NCBI GenBank assembly: GCA_946803715.1
Contig: CAMPET010000399.1
Span: 4,235 to 43,466 of the forward strand
From: Beroe ovata
Lineage: Eukaryota > Ctenophora > Nuda > Beroida > Beroidae
DNA length: 39,232 bases
Direction of reading: 5' to 3'
The translations under genes were made by a program, and so were the position numbers. Within the stretch, counting starts at the first letter, position 1; each line of letters opens with the position of its first letter. Below, piece by piece: positions 1-9,838 of this stretch. The notes under the pieces are model-generated. The model made no database searches and was not told the DNA's origin. It worked only from the letters and a program-made list of their open reading frames with translations.

Positions 1-2
1 TG

Positions 3-128
3 AGTGAAGCAGCGCCAGTGAGTGAAGGGGCGCCAGTGAGCGAAGCAGCGCCAGTGAGCGAAGCAGCGCCAGTGAGTGAAGAAGCGCCAGTCAGTGAAGC
101 AGCGCCAGTGAGTGAAGCAGCGCCAGTG
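3..128 (+). repeat. 18-nt coding tandem repeat, about 7 units
   Basis: Seven nearly identical units of 18 nt, e.g. agtgaagcagcgccagtg, are in phase with the reading frame. Variation is limited to a few positions (gaagcagcg, gaaggggcg, gaagaagcg), which suggests recent expansion. The array probably continues to the left of the window. Confidence 0.9.
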
Positions 129-410
129 AGTGAAGCAGTGGTGACTGACGAAGTCGTTCCCTCAGGCGCAATATCGCCCGGTGAGATAGTTCCGGAAGTA
201 TCCGATGAAAGTCTCGAGAACGGAACAGCGGCCCAAGAAACTGTATCTCCGGAGCAAGCCGTCGAGGAGGCGCCTGCCGTCGATGATGCGCCTGCCGCCG
301 CCCAAAAAGACGAAGAGGTCGTAGCGAAGACCCCGTCATCGGAGACGGTCGATAAAAAGTGTAATGGGGAAGATAGCTCACAGACAGTTGAAGTGGGCGA
401 AGGAAGTTAG
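3..410 (+). CDS. 3' end of a gene for an acidic six-residue-repeat protein (partial)
   Basis: An open frame runs in from the left edge (frame starting at base 3) and ends at TAG 408-410. It begins with seven units of an 18-nt repeat encoding variants of S-E-A-A-P-V (about bases 3-128). A low-complexity acidic tail rich in Glu, Val, Ala and Pro follows, ending in V-E-V-G-E-G-S. There is no domain, signal peptide or membrane segment in the visible part, so the product cannot be named; it looks intrinsically disordered. The start codon and upstream exons lie outside the window. It is the only plus-strand gene I can support. An opposite-strand ORF over the same bases is a mirror of the repeat. 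An AATAAA at 704-709 could be its polyadenylation signal. The GC content and codon periodicity differ from the AT-rich DNA after 411, which supports coding. Confidence 0.55.
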   Translation, partial: SEAAPVSEGAPVSEAAPVSEAAPVSEEAPVSEAAPVSEAAPVSEAVVTDEVVPSGAISPGEIVPEVSDESLENGTAAQETVSPEQAVEEAPAVDDAPAAAQKDEEVVAKTPSSETVDKKCNGEDSSQTVEVGEGS

Positions 411-1574
411 GGAGACGTCAAGACTATAAGTTATCGAGACGTCGTGAACTAAAAATATTAAATGATATTCAGGTTGTTTTAATTCGTTTTATACAGCATC
501 ATGGTAATGTAGGTGAAGAGACGTTCAATCTATAGAGACGTTCAATCTATTATAATCGAGACAATGTCAAAGACGGTTTCCTTTTTCAAACTGTGTTCTC
601 TAATTAAAAGTGTGAAATGCATGCAAATACTTAGAATTAGTGATCCTCGTTAAAAATGTTTCTAGAAATAACACTGGTTGAAACGAACGGTAGACTATCT
701 ATTAATAAAGTGGATGAATATTTGTACATTGCGTGTTACCTTTCTTCTGAGAAGTAGTTTATTTAAAGGGTTCGTTATGTTTGCTCAGTGGATCAATGCC
801 ATTGCTATGAACAGGACCATTTTATAATGATAAGTCATGAACCATGTTGTAAATCTTAATGCGATGCTAAACTTATTTAATATCTAAATCTATGGTGAGG
901 AAGATCAACTTCAAGTTTGTTATCTTATTGTTCAAGATATAAGTTTACCTACGTATAAAGTTAAACATGAACTTGTGTCATACACCTATTTGAAGAGATG
1001 AGTGTGTTTACACGTAGTTGTACATATCATATCACAATTTCATCTTTTAATTCTGTTCATTTGAATTTGTTAAATAACCATAATATTTACTTTCAATTAC
1101 ATATGCGTTTAAGGTGGCTAATAAAGTTATTAATCCTGTCATGATTGAAGCCACGCAGAATGATAACTGTTAAGTAACAAAGAAGAGTTGAGTTGTTGTT
1201 AGTTTCGGTAAAATTTTCTAAAAAGAGCAACATTTTTAACAATTTTGTCGGTTTTAAACGTGATAAATCGGATAAAAAGCAAAAATGTAAATAATCAGCA
1301 TATCCGTAAGATGACTTTTACAAAATCCTCTGTGAGGAATGAGAATGAAATCCCGAAGTATAGGGAATCTCAATCAGCTGAAAACGCATAGAATTAGAAA
1401 TAGAATCATTTGAAAACGCATGATGTGAAAACGCATAATCAGGTCATACAACTCTTCGATAATGCAATTGTGATGAGAAAAAATACACATATGAACTTGA
1501 TAGACCCACTTTAATCTGTCCCCTATAAGTATAAAAACTAAAAGCAATAAATATCAAGCATATTTAAATTTAAT
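411..1574. other. Convergent intergenic region without a gene
   Basis: AT-rich DNA between the plus-strand partial gene and the 3' end of the minus-strand gene at 1575. I see no credible coding region. It holds a short direct repeat (gagacgttcaatctat at 519-534 and 535-550) and three copies of tgaaaacgcat (1379-1389, 1410-1420, 1425-1435). AATAAA at 704-709 is a possible polyadenylation signal for the plus-strand gene. Confidence 0.6.
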
Positions 1575-3654
1575 CTAATCCTCTGCTAAACTTAGCTCTT
1601 CCAAATATTCATCATCGATTTCCAAAGCGCTGATCTTAAATTTGGATGGGGACGGAACAAACTTCACGTCCATTTCAAGTCTATGTTCAGTCAGATCCAC
1701 AACCTCCCCATCAAACTGTCCCTTGTCCCACAGAACAGGGGTCCGCTCAATAACCACATTGTTTCCTTCCGGGTCCTGCAGATGGGACCTCAAGTCCACC
1801 TTGTCCATATCGTCCGGTCGCACGTGTCCCCGGTTAATATTCTCGATACCGAGGTTATTGTTGAGTTTTACCTCCCTGACAATATCCACTGTCTCGCTAT
1901 CGTCGTATATGAGGTGACGCGTCCCTTGATCCTCTAACTCAACATCATCATTGAACAACCTCCGTGTTCCCTGGTCTTCCAACTCCGCATCTCTCGACAC
2001 TAAGAATAGCGCTGGGGTGGGTTCCAGTCTACAACCATCGCTGTCCAGGTGCCTGGTCCCTTGGTCCTCTAGGATCGAATCCTCGTAGATGATGCACCGC
2101 TTAACATTCCTCACTTCTGTTCCACTCTGAGCTGGGATTGACACTGTCGTCTCGCTCTTCACAACGTCCATTCCGTCAGGTATTTCGACTGATCGGGTTA
2201 TGTTCTCGATATCCTGTCCAACACTCAGCCTGAACACTGCATCTCTAGGGTTGTATTGGGCGTCCATCTCTAGCAACAACCTCACAGGGCTATCGTCCAT
2301 CTCACTGTCCTTGTAGATCTGCCACGCCCGTGTCAAATTCTCAATAGTGATCTCCTTGGAGTCATTCCACAGGACCTCGCCCGTTATGTCCTCAAAATCT
2401 CGGGCAATGTCCATTCGGAGAAGCAAGTTGATCATCTCAGTATCGAGTTGAAGTCTCCAATCTCCTGTGTCGACAAACATCTCACACCCAGGTGCCAGCC
2501 TGTGTGTGGTTGGCACATGTTTGTGATACACATCCAGTTCCAGCCGTAACTCGTTAGGGGGGTTGGGGTAGTCGAAACCGCCCTCGGTCAGGTTCATTAT
2601 AAACCTCACGGGACCAGATTCGGTTTCGAACCTCATGATACCATCACCTTCATCTGGCTGTAGGATCCATGTGTCAGGAAATGGATGACGGATGATTGGA
2701 TGACCCTGTTCATCCAGCATGTTGCCATGTTCATCTCTCCTCACGACAACCTCTTGTTGAGACTCCTCTGTCTGCAGAACATGATATCCCCTCTCCTCCT
2801 GAACTCCTCCCTCCCCCTCTAGAGTCCCTCCACTCTCCTCAGACTCGTTTGGAAGGGAGTGATACCCCTTCACATGTCCAACACTCCCGTCGTCTCTATC
2901 ATCGACTTCACCAATCCCATCCTGTCTTTTCTCCTCACTTTCTGTTGTACTATCCTCCTTGCTGATAGCTACTGCCCCATGATCTTCCTCCCTCACTAAT
3001 TTCACTGTATCTGACGACCATCCTGCTATCGGTTCCGATATCTCCGTCACTGGATCAAATGTAATCTCCTGACACTGACTAGCAGTAGCAAGCTCTGAGC
3101 TGTTGATGATATCAATTTCCTCTTCGACTGAGGGTGATCTTCCCGTAATATGCAGTGTTTCGTTTACCCTTACATTATTGTTAGGTTGCTGGATGTCGGG
3201 CAGGGTTACTGTTGGAGATGGGAAATCCTCGACAAAAGTCTCCTCCCGATCCACCAGCTTCTGTTCGCTCGGAATTCTCACTTTGAGTCCACTTACGAGC
3301 TCAGTCTCAGTTTGGACGACGGGCATATCCGTGACGTCATCATCACTGTGAACAGTATCACTGTGGACAGGTAGAAGAGGGATGTATTCCTGATGTGAGA
3401 CTCCACCGCTGCCACCAATCTGAGATGAGCCGAGGTGGAATTTTCCACCTGGTTTGTTGAGAGCTGAGAATACCTCTGCTATCTCCCGGTCCGATAACAA
3501 ACTATCTCCCTCCTCTAGCCCGCCATTGACACTGGTGTCAGCAGCTTCAGATAGGAATGAGTCCTCCTCATTTATGCTGGTGTCAACGTCTTCTAACAGT
3601 GAATCCTCTGAGTAGACAGTGCAATCCACGCGGGTTCTTGGTTTCAATTGCTGC
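1575..3654 (-). CDS. Unrecognised acidic repeat protein, large 3' exon (about 692 codons)
   Basis: A single long open frame ends at TAG 1577-1575. It starts behind a good splice acceptor (minus strand tttcag, exon from 3654, one leading base), and its first in-frame ATG is about 100 codons in, so a small upstream coding exon is likely but was not found. The N-terminal part is very acidic with repeated D-S-x-L/F-L and D-T-S-x-N motifs. The C-terminal third is built of short degenerate units, including L-E-D-Q-G-T-R-H/R-L three times and I-E-N-x-T/N-R three times, as if from a roughly 20-residue repeat. No signal peptide, membrane segment or known domain is visible. The last residues (A-L-E-I-D-D-E-Y-L-E-E) resemble the end of the neighbouring minus-strand gene (4010-6139), suggesting diverged tandem paralogues or alternative terminal exons. 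Function unknown. Confidence 0.75.
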
Positions 3655-4009
3655 CTGAAAGTTGATACCAGTTAATTCTCAGTCTCGGTTCAACAGCAGT
3701 GCATCAATTTTTTAACTTTATAATGGATGGCTAAAGGATGTACTTATATTTATAATGGCTTTCAGTTTCGGGCCAAGAGAAAAAGACCCATTAAATGAAG
3801 CCCGTTTGAGATAAAGATCCATAAGTTGTGAAACTGAAACTTAAACAGCAATCTATATACAAGTAAACTGCATCAGCATGATAACTTAATACTACCGTCA
3901 GCCAAATACCTATCAATAAAAAGGATTAAAAAAATCAAAAACTTCTAAAAAAAGTCTCTCTCAGAATATCTCTATCAGTTACGAATTACAGCAGTCAGTA
4001 TTCCGATAA
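3655..4009 (-). other. Spacer or intron between the two repeat-protein ORFs
   Basis: AT-rich, 355 nt, no convincing coding sequence. The right-hand gene ends at 4010, and the left-hand exon begins behind an acceptor at 3654. The spacer must therefore hold either a short first exon of the 1575-3654 gene or part of an intron that skips over the 4010-6139 gene. I could not find a convincing ATG exon with a matching donor. Confidence 0.4.
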
Positions 4010-6139
4010 TCACTCGTCAAGATAATCATCGTCTATGGAAAGTTCGTCTGCCAAGTGGAAATCATTTGACCGGCCCTTCCACTCCTCAGTAAAAGTACAA
4101 CAGTTGGTGTTGCTGACCACATTGTGGACCAAACTCCCGCCCTCTGGTATGGAAAACTGACTCTTTTTCCACGGAGAGAAGGTGTCAGAGTCACGGTGAT
4201 GGTGGTGATAGCACCTGTTTCTCACCATACCCCTTCTCTCACCAGGGGGTATGTTATAACGGGTGTTATGAACAAGAACTCCCGGGCCTGGCATTATGTG
4301 GTTGTTAGCATGGTCGTCCTGGTTTCCTTCAGCTGGAATTATGAAAACTCGGTAGTGGTCGTCTTGAGACGAGTCCTCAGGAATGTAAGTTGATAACGTC
4401 CTGTTGATTAATTCCCCTTCGATTGGTGCTATGGTGCGGTTGTTCGATTTGATTAGGGTTGAGTCGGGGTTCAGGTCAAATTGTTTTGATCGGTTCACGA
4501 CTGTCGCTTTCTCCGGAATGAAATGTGACGAGGAGTTTCGGAATTCTGTGGTGTGCGGCAGGGGGATCGTCATCTTCCGTGCTCGCTGCACAAATACGCC
4601 CTGTTTGCACAGATCATGCTTGCGATTCACATTGAGAAAAACGCTATCAGTGTGAATATCGTGAACTTTCATGTCCACAAACGTGGCGTCTTTGAATATC
4701 ACGTGATTATTCGTTTCCCTGGGATAGGAAGATTCGGGGATGAAATGGTCACGGACAATGGCCCGTATCACCATATCATCACGGGCATTGTGCAGTTTTT
4801 GTCCGGTGGCATCTTGCAGAGAATCAAAGTCATATACTCCATCCACCACATTTTCCAGATGGATATCCTCAAAAAGTGTTAAATTGCTGACATCATTCTC
4901 GTATCGACAATCCTTGTTGTGCAAATGTCTCTTGTGTGAACACACAACTTCACATTCCTCGCAGAGAGAATGAGAATTGTTCTCATTCTTAATTTCACAC
5001 GATTCATTTAGTTCGAACGTGAGTATCCCCTTTGGGGTTTTCAAGATGATTTTACCCAATTCCTCCTGACCTTGTTCGACAATACTAATATTTCTCCGAG
5101 TATTGAGTCGTGTGAGAGACACAGACTCGAGTCTCCTCCATCTTTCCGCCTTCTCAAACAGACCCTGCAGTTTCTTCTCCTCCCTGTGTCTGTGAGTGTT
5201 GTGCTGCTCCCACTCAGAAGTCTGGACATTGGAGTTATGGGAGAGTACTCTCTGAGTATGAATGTCGTGCGCAGATTCCTCATTCAGTGTCGATTCTACG
5301 ATCCCTGATGACACTTTCTTGACATTTTCAGCTAATACACCTACGTCAAGCTCTCTTGTGTCCAGAAGCGGTATCTCCTCCACCTTCCTGGAGCCGAGCA
5401 TCGCTTGGAGACGCGCCAATTCATCATCTTCGTACTTTTCAATTTCCTTATTCTCAAGAATGTCCTTGAGACGGTAGTCCTCTGCATGGGCCGCCAGCAG
5501 ATCAAACGTCGTCTCACTTTCCTCCCTCTCACTCACTAGGTCCCTCAACCTCGACTCTTCTCCCTCGACAGCAGCATCGTACTCCGCATCCCTCGCATTC
5601 TTGTCCACGAAAACTCTCCTCAATCTCTCCTCCTCGAGCCTATCTTTCCGGGTAGGATCTTCACTTTCTCCCAGTATTCTCCTCCCCCCAAACTCCGCCA
5701 ACCTAGCCTCCTCATTCCTCACTATCACATCGTACTCCTCATCCCGCATATTCTTATCCACAAAGACCCTCTTCAACCTCGCCTCCTCCATCCTATCCTT
5801 CATCAGTAATCGCTGTTGCTCATCTCGCATTGCTATCTCAGCGGACGTGTAATCCTCGACACAAATACTCGTCATATATCCGCGACTCTGGACCACCACT
5901 GGTCTCTCGTCCTCATCGTCATAGTGAGACCCTTCCTCCTCCTCCTTTGGACCGATAGAATAGTGAAAGTCACCTTCCTCTGTGACTTGAGAAGAATGAG
6001 ACTGACTGGTAGAAAGAGGGGGAGATTGGGGATCATCTGGAATTTCAGTGATGGTAGTCTCAACATCAGTGACAGTGATGTTGGTGTAAGTCTCGGATTT
6101 TGAGGTTTTCCTCTTGACAACGGGATGCACCCGGTTCAT
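4010..6139 (-). CDS. Unrecognised repeat/coiled-coil protein, 709 aa
   Basis: An open frame with its first in-frame ATG at 6139-6137 and stop at 4010. The frame stays open upstream to the 'n' at 6237, but the second version of this DNA (6238-6507) has an in-frame TGA upstream of the same ATG, which supports this start. Residues about 90-300 are highly charged and helical, with two copies of a unit K-D-R-x-E-E-x-R-L-x-R-V-F-V-D-K-N followed by R-D-x-E-Y-D. The C-terminal half is a run of degenerate units of about 20 residues with the theme h-x-I-P-E-x(4-6)-V-x-N-R, including a four-histidine stretch near the end. The terminus E-L-S-I-D-D-D-Y-L-D-E matches the neighbouring gene at 1575. No signal peptide, membrane segment or known enzyme domain is visible. 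Possibly cytoskeletal or scaffold-like; that is a guess from composition. Confidence 0.75.
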   Translation of the reverse strand: MNRVHPVVKRKTSKSETYTNITVTDVETTITEIPDDPQSPPLSTSQSHSSQVTEEGDFHYSIGPKEEEEGSHYDDEDERPVVVQSRGYMTSICVEDYTSAEIAMRDEQQRLLMKDRMEEARLKRVFVDKNMRDEEYDVIVRNEEARLAEFGGRRILGESEDPTRKDRLEEERLRRVFVDKNARDAEYDAAVEGEESRLRDLVSEREESETTFDLLAAHAEDYRLKDILENKEIEKYEDDELARLQAMLGSRKVEEIPLLDTRELDVGVLAENVKKVSSGIVESTLNEESAHDIHTQRVLSHNSNVQTSEWEQHNTHRHREEKKLQGLFEKAERWRRLESVSLTRLNTRRNISIVEQGQEELGKIILKTPKGILTFELNESCEIKNENNSHSLCEECEVVCSHKRHLHNKDCRYENDVSNLTLFEDIHLENVVDGVYDFDSLQDATGQKLHNARDDMVIRAIVRDHFIPESSYPRETNNHVIFKDATFVDMKVHDIHTDSVFLNVNRKHDLCKQGVFVQRARKMTIPLPHTTEFRNSSSHFIPEKATVVNRSKQFDLNPDSTLIKSNNRTIAPIEGELINRTLSTYIPEDSSQDDHYRVFIIPAEGNQDDHANNHIMPGPGVLVHNTRYNIPPGERRGMVRNRCYHHHHRDSDTFSPWKKSQFSIPEGGSLVHNVVSNTNCCTFTEEWKGRSNDFHLADELSIDDDYLDE

Positions 6140-6236
6140 GAGTGTTGAAGTTTGATCATTTGAGAGAAGATGGTGGGACGGGTCTCTCTTTCTTTTTATC
6201 CAGGAGTTGAGTCTCAAATCAGAGACATTTGCTATA
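5966..6236. repeat. First copy of a 270-bp overlap repeated across the gap at 6237
   Basis: This segment (5' part of the 709-aa gene and its leader) is repeated at 6238-6507 with roughly eight or nine base differences, about 3 percent. The first copy stops at 'gctata' immediately before the n, while the second continues into unique DNA. This is the signature of two overlapping contigs that were not merged. Confidence 0.85.
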
Positions 6237-6237
6237 N
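6237..6237. other. Single-n assembly join
   Basis: One ambiguous base separates the two copies of the 270-bp overlap. It marks a join between contigs rather than a real base. Confidence 0.85.
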
Positions 6238-6507
6238 AAAGTCACCTTCCTCTGTGACTTGAGAAGAATGGGATTGACTGGTAGAAAGAGGGGGAGATGG
6301 GGGATCATCTGGAATTTCAGTGATGGTAGTATCAACATCAGTGACTGTGATGTTGGTGTAAGTCTCGGATTTTGAGGTTTTCCTCTTGACAACGGGATGT
6401 ACCCGGTTCATGAGTGTTGGTGTTTGATCATTTGAGAGAAGATGGTGGGACGGGTCTCTCTTTCTTTTTATTCAGGAGTTGAGTCTCAAATCAGAGACAT
6501 TTGCTAT
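6238..6507. repeat. Second copy of the 270-bp overlap (5' end of the 709-aa gene)
   Basis: Diverged copy of 5966-6236. On the minus strand it contains the same ATG context and the first roughly 60 codons of the 709-aa protein. Here the upstream frame is closed by TGA where the first copy has TGG. It is probably the other allele, not an extra gene. Confidence 0.8.
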
Positions 6508-8206
6508 ACCTATTACATAGACAAGAGTAAGTTAACAATCATCAAACTGCGGCTGTGATTGTGATTATTTCAAGCATGAAGATAAAAATTTGTATGATTG
6601 GAAAGAATTACCGCTGAATAAAGATAAATCTCGTGTTTTGTACGTGTAAGAGCAAACACAAAGCAGTGATGTCACAATCGCATGGTTATGGAAGGTACAA
6701 GCTCTCTCCCCACCGTCATTGCACGATATAATATAGAACTGTTATTAACTCAGTGCACCTCAAATATAGGGGTGTTATACACTGCAATATCAACCTATGT
6801 ATGACGTATGCAGTGTATAGAAAGCGGGAGAGAGAGACTGCAAAATGTACTTGCTGCTACAGCACGGTATACGTGACTTGGTATACTGATGCAGTAAAGA
6901 GAAACTGTAGCGGTACTGTTTATACCATTACGAGTGTTGCTATGGAAACTATTTACCGAACACATGGCAACAGCCAATCCAAATACTTGAATCTCGGAAT
7001 TGTATGGGAACCAAACATAAAACACTTACTACACAGTGAAAAATCAGTTCACAAAAAGCAAAGTGGTTTGTGTAATTCAACGACTGATAGCTTTTCTCGG
7101 TGTTATATTACCGCACAGTTTTACTTTTGACAGCGTGGGATTACTTTTCTACATAATTTAAAATATTCATTTATTCCGTGGGGAAAGGGGTATTATAATA
7201 ATCACTTACATAATCACATAATATATAATATCACTTACATATAATAATCACTTACATGTTTTGTTGACATGATCTCTCTCCAGCATATTTCTAGATCTTG
7301 TACTTTCCCGTGACCTGATGGAGATTGAAGTGATGGAGATTCAAGTGACATGATAATAATATTCCTGATTTTATATGAAAAGCAAACAATGCACACTCAT
7401 ATCTCTTTCGATAGTTATTATCAACTACTCACTTTGATGACGTTACATTTTTTCGCTACATCCTAAAAAAGAAGAACTGTTATACAAGACATGTGTACTC
7501 GAACTTTCATAAAATCGGAGTTTTCATGACTAAGCTCGAACGTGACAAAATGCCGCTAATTATTTTATCAAGGATACAAATCGCACCAAATTATGGGTGT
7601 TTCTATACAATACCAGATAGATTCATAACTCAGCGCGCTTTGTCATTGTAGTTGCTATAGCAAGATAAACAAGCAAACTACCGATTACTAGTGCTATTTT
7701 TAGTACATGAAATTCTAAAAGCTGTAGGTACTGTAACCGTTGACTGAAATATTATCAACGCGATTTCAAGAATTGGACGCAAAAATTAATTTTGTCCTGA
7801 ACCCGTAGGACGCGCGCACTTTTCTCTTATTTTGGCACTTCTTCCTAAATTACCTCAGAGCGCGCAAATGACGAAAAAGAATTATACGCGCCTTACGTAT
7901 AGTACCAGAAAGATGGAATATGATATGAAATCGTGCAGAACCATTGTATAAAAAGTGCTGAAATTACATAATTGGAAAACTTGATAGATTGTGAACAACG
8001 GTGATGAATTTGTGCTAAATGTAGCTTCACAGCAATGTACAATATATCAGGTAAATATCTCAAAATACATTCATTCAGTGATAAAAAAATACATTGTCAA
8101 TAGTTCGGAAACTCATGGCATGAAAATATCAAAAGGTTAAAAAGGAATTCAAATACAAAAGCGATGAATCAATTGAAAATTTTCAGGATTGAAAACGATA
8201 TCTGTC
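6508..8206. other. Intergenic region without a gene
   Basis: AT-rich DNA upstream of the 709-aa gene and downstream of the sulfotransferase. A 125-codon plus-strand ORF at 6753-7130 has no recognisable features, and I do not support it as a gene. There is an RFX-type X-box match at 6936-6949, and 'aatcacttacata' is repeated four or so times at about 7198-7257. The part just right of 6508 is the likely promoter of the 709-aa gene. Confidence 0.5.
6936..6949 (+). promoter_or_regulatory. Candidate X-box (RFX site)
   Basis: GTTGCTATGGAAAC fits the RFX consensus GTHNYYATRRNAAC at every position. A CCAAT-type motif lies about 20 bases away ('agccaatcc', near 6974). It is roughly 430 bp upstream of the 709-aa gene's leader, so it could be a proximal element of that gene. 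A single-mismatch relative, gttgctatagcaag, lies at 7651-7664. Functional status is unknown. Confidence 0.4.
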
Positions 8207-9244
8207 TTATTTCATGAACCTGTACAAACCAAATCCACAAATAGCTGTGAGAGCAACGTACACTGTGACAGAAACAAATATCTCATTCCTTGCCGTCTTC
8301 ATCACATCAAACAAATTACTCTTATCAACAATCTCTATTTTCCCATCATCAGTAGCCCTGTTCTCGTATGGGAATGGAGAATCAGGAACAGGCACGCCCA
8401 AAAACCTACATAACGGTTCCCAACCCTCTTTGACATTGAAAACCAACAATTGCCCTTCAGGTACCAACGCTTTAACTGCAGCATTGTACTTTAAGTAGTG
8501 TTCTTTCTGCAATTCCTCACTAAAGCCAGTTAACCCATTTTTAGGATTCACATCTCTTAAATTGAGGATATCCTGACCGCAAACGCTATTCCCAATACAT
8601 CTGAACAAATTCTGTACCTTGGTACCGGTAGGTGTGATGAAAGGTAGGATTGCCGAGTACCAGCGCAAGGGTGAAAATGTGTGGGTTTTTATAAAGTACT
8701 TCACGTGTTGGGTCCATGATCCGTACCAGACATGTTCATTGTCACGAACTGTTAGAATAACCTGTCAGGATTACATGTCAGGATTGACTGTCGGGGAGCA
8801 AGATAATATCTGTGATAAACAGGACACGCAAACTGCACTATAGGTCATAGGACTATAGAGGATTGTCAAATCGGCAATAGAATTGTTACCCACTACGTCG
8901 ATGGTGACAAACCATAACAGGAATCGAATGTGATCAAAATACAGATATCTTGGAATAAACAAAGTGAATATATCCTGACATATTACCTTGGCATTGGGAA
9001 ATGCCCTGTGCAGACCCATCCAGAAAAAGTTGGCAGGTGTATCCACCACTGCATCAACATCTCTGTAGAGCATAGATAAATCATAACTCTCTCTGTTCCT
9101 CCCCTCGTACAGATCACAGTACATATCGAAATGGTAGAGCAAATGTTCTTCATGATCATGAACATTGTTGAAGCCAAGTAGACGAAGAGCTATTGCCATT
9201 GATGTTGTCCCGGTCTTTGGAAGTCCAGGACATATTACCTTCAT
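8207..9244 (-). CDS. Sulfotransferase family protein with C-terminal membrane anchor, 270 aa
   Basis: Two exons, 9244-8987 and 8761-8207, joined by a GT/AG intron in phase 0 (258 + 555 nt, 270 aa). The start at 9244 opens directly with the 5'-phosphosulfate-binding loop: M-K-V-I-C-P-G-L-P-K-T-G-T-T-S. The second exon begins with the 3'-phosphate-binding segment V-I-L-T-V-R-D-N-E-H-V-W-Y-G-S-W. This is the layout of PAPS-dependent sulfotransferases of the Sulfotransfer_4 type, often mislabelled as NAD-dependent epimerases in invertebrate genomes. The acceptor substrate cannot be told from sequence. The last roughly 22 residues are a hydrophobic segment ending F-M-K, so the enzyme looks tail-anchored with the catalytic domain facing the cytosol. 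An in-frame extension upstream of 9244 is low-complexity, derived from the GT microsatellite, and was rejected as coding. Confidence 0.85.
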
Positions 9245-9838
9245 TTTAACAGCTGTTGAATACGATGTGTACACTGTATAGTGAGTGTTTCTGTGTTTGT
9301 GTGTGTGTGTGTTTCTGCGGATGTGTGCCTGCGCCTGTGTGTGTTTGTGTGTGCGTGTCTGTATGCGTTTAAATGTGTTATGTACATTGTGTATATCTAT
9401 CATGAAAGTGCACCGAGCACTCTCTGTGCTGCGCATCTTACGTCTGGTGAAGTAATCTTGCTAATTGGTCAATAAAGGAAGTGTCACATTGTAAGAAGAA
9501 AACAATGCAATGTACATAGGTAGTACAAAGAAACGATGTATAAGCGAATTTAAAGTACTATACTGCAAAAAGATTTATATTTAGGTTCTGAAATATCTTA
9601 TCATAAGTTTCTCAATAAATAGGTAACCTGACTAATTTATCAGCAAAAATGTTTTGGTGAATTCAATATTTACAAAGATAAAAGGTGTTAAGTCTGATAC
9701 TGTATAAAAAGTTTCTGATCAACCAAGGAATTTAGTTTGATGTACCGACAAGATAAAATAATACTTATATCAACTAAATACTGTTATAAAAGAGGTTCAG
9801 TTCACCAGTTAAACATACTGTGAAACAAAAATGACAGA
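9245..9838. other. Intergenic region between sulfotransferase and SDR gene
   Basis: The sulfotransferase promoter side (with the GT microsatellite) and the 3' flank of the dehydrogenase gene. AT-rich; no other gene or structured element seen. Confidence 0.5.
9296..9360. repeat. GT-rich microsatellite upstream of the sulfotransferase
   Basis: Interrupted (GT)n with 'tgtgtttctgtg' variants, starting about 50 bp upstream of the sulfotransferase ATG, in its 5' UTR or promoter. Confidence 0.8.

Noticed and set aside
6753-7130. 125-codon plus-strand ORF upstream of the 709-aa gene
   Set aside because: No signal peptide, domain or repeat; composition looks like noncoding AT-rich DNA.
9245-9436. 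In-frame N-terminal extension of the sulfotransferase
   Set aside because: His/Thr-rich residues come from a GT/AC microsatellite; the internal Met starts right at the conserved PAPS loop.
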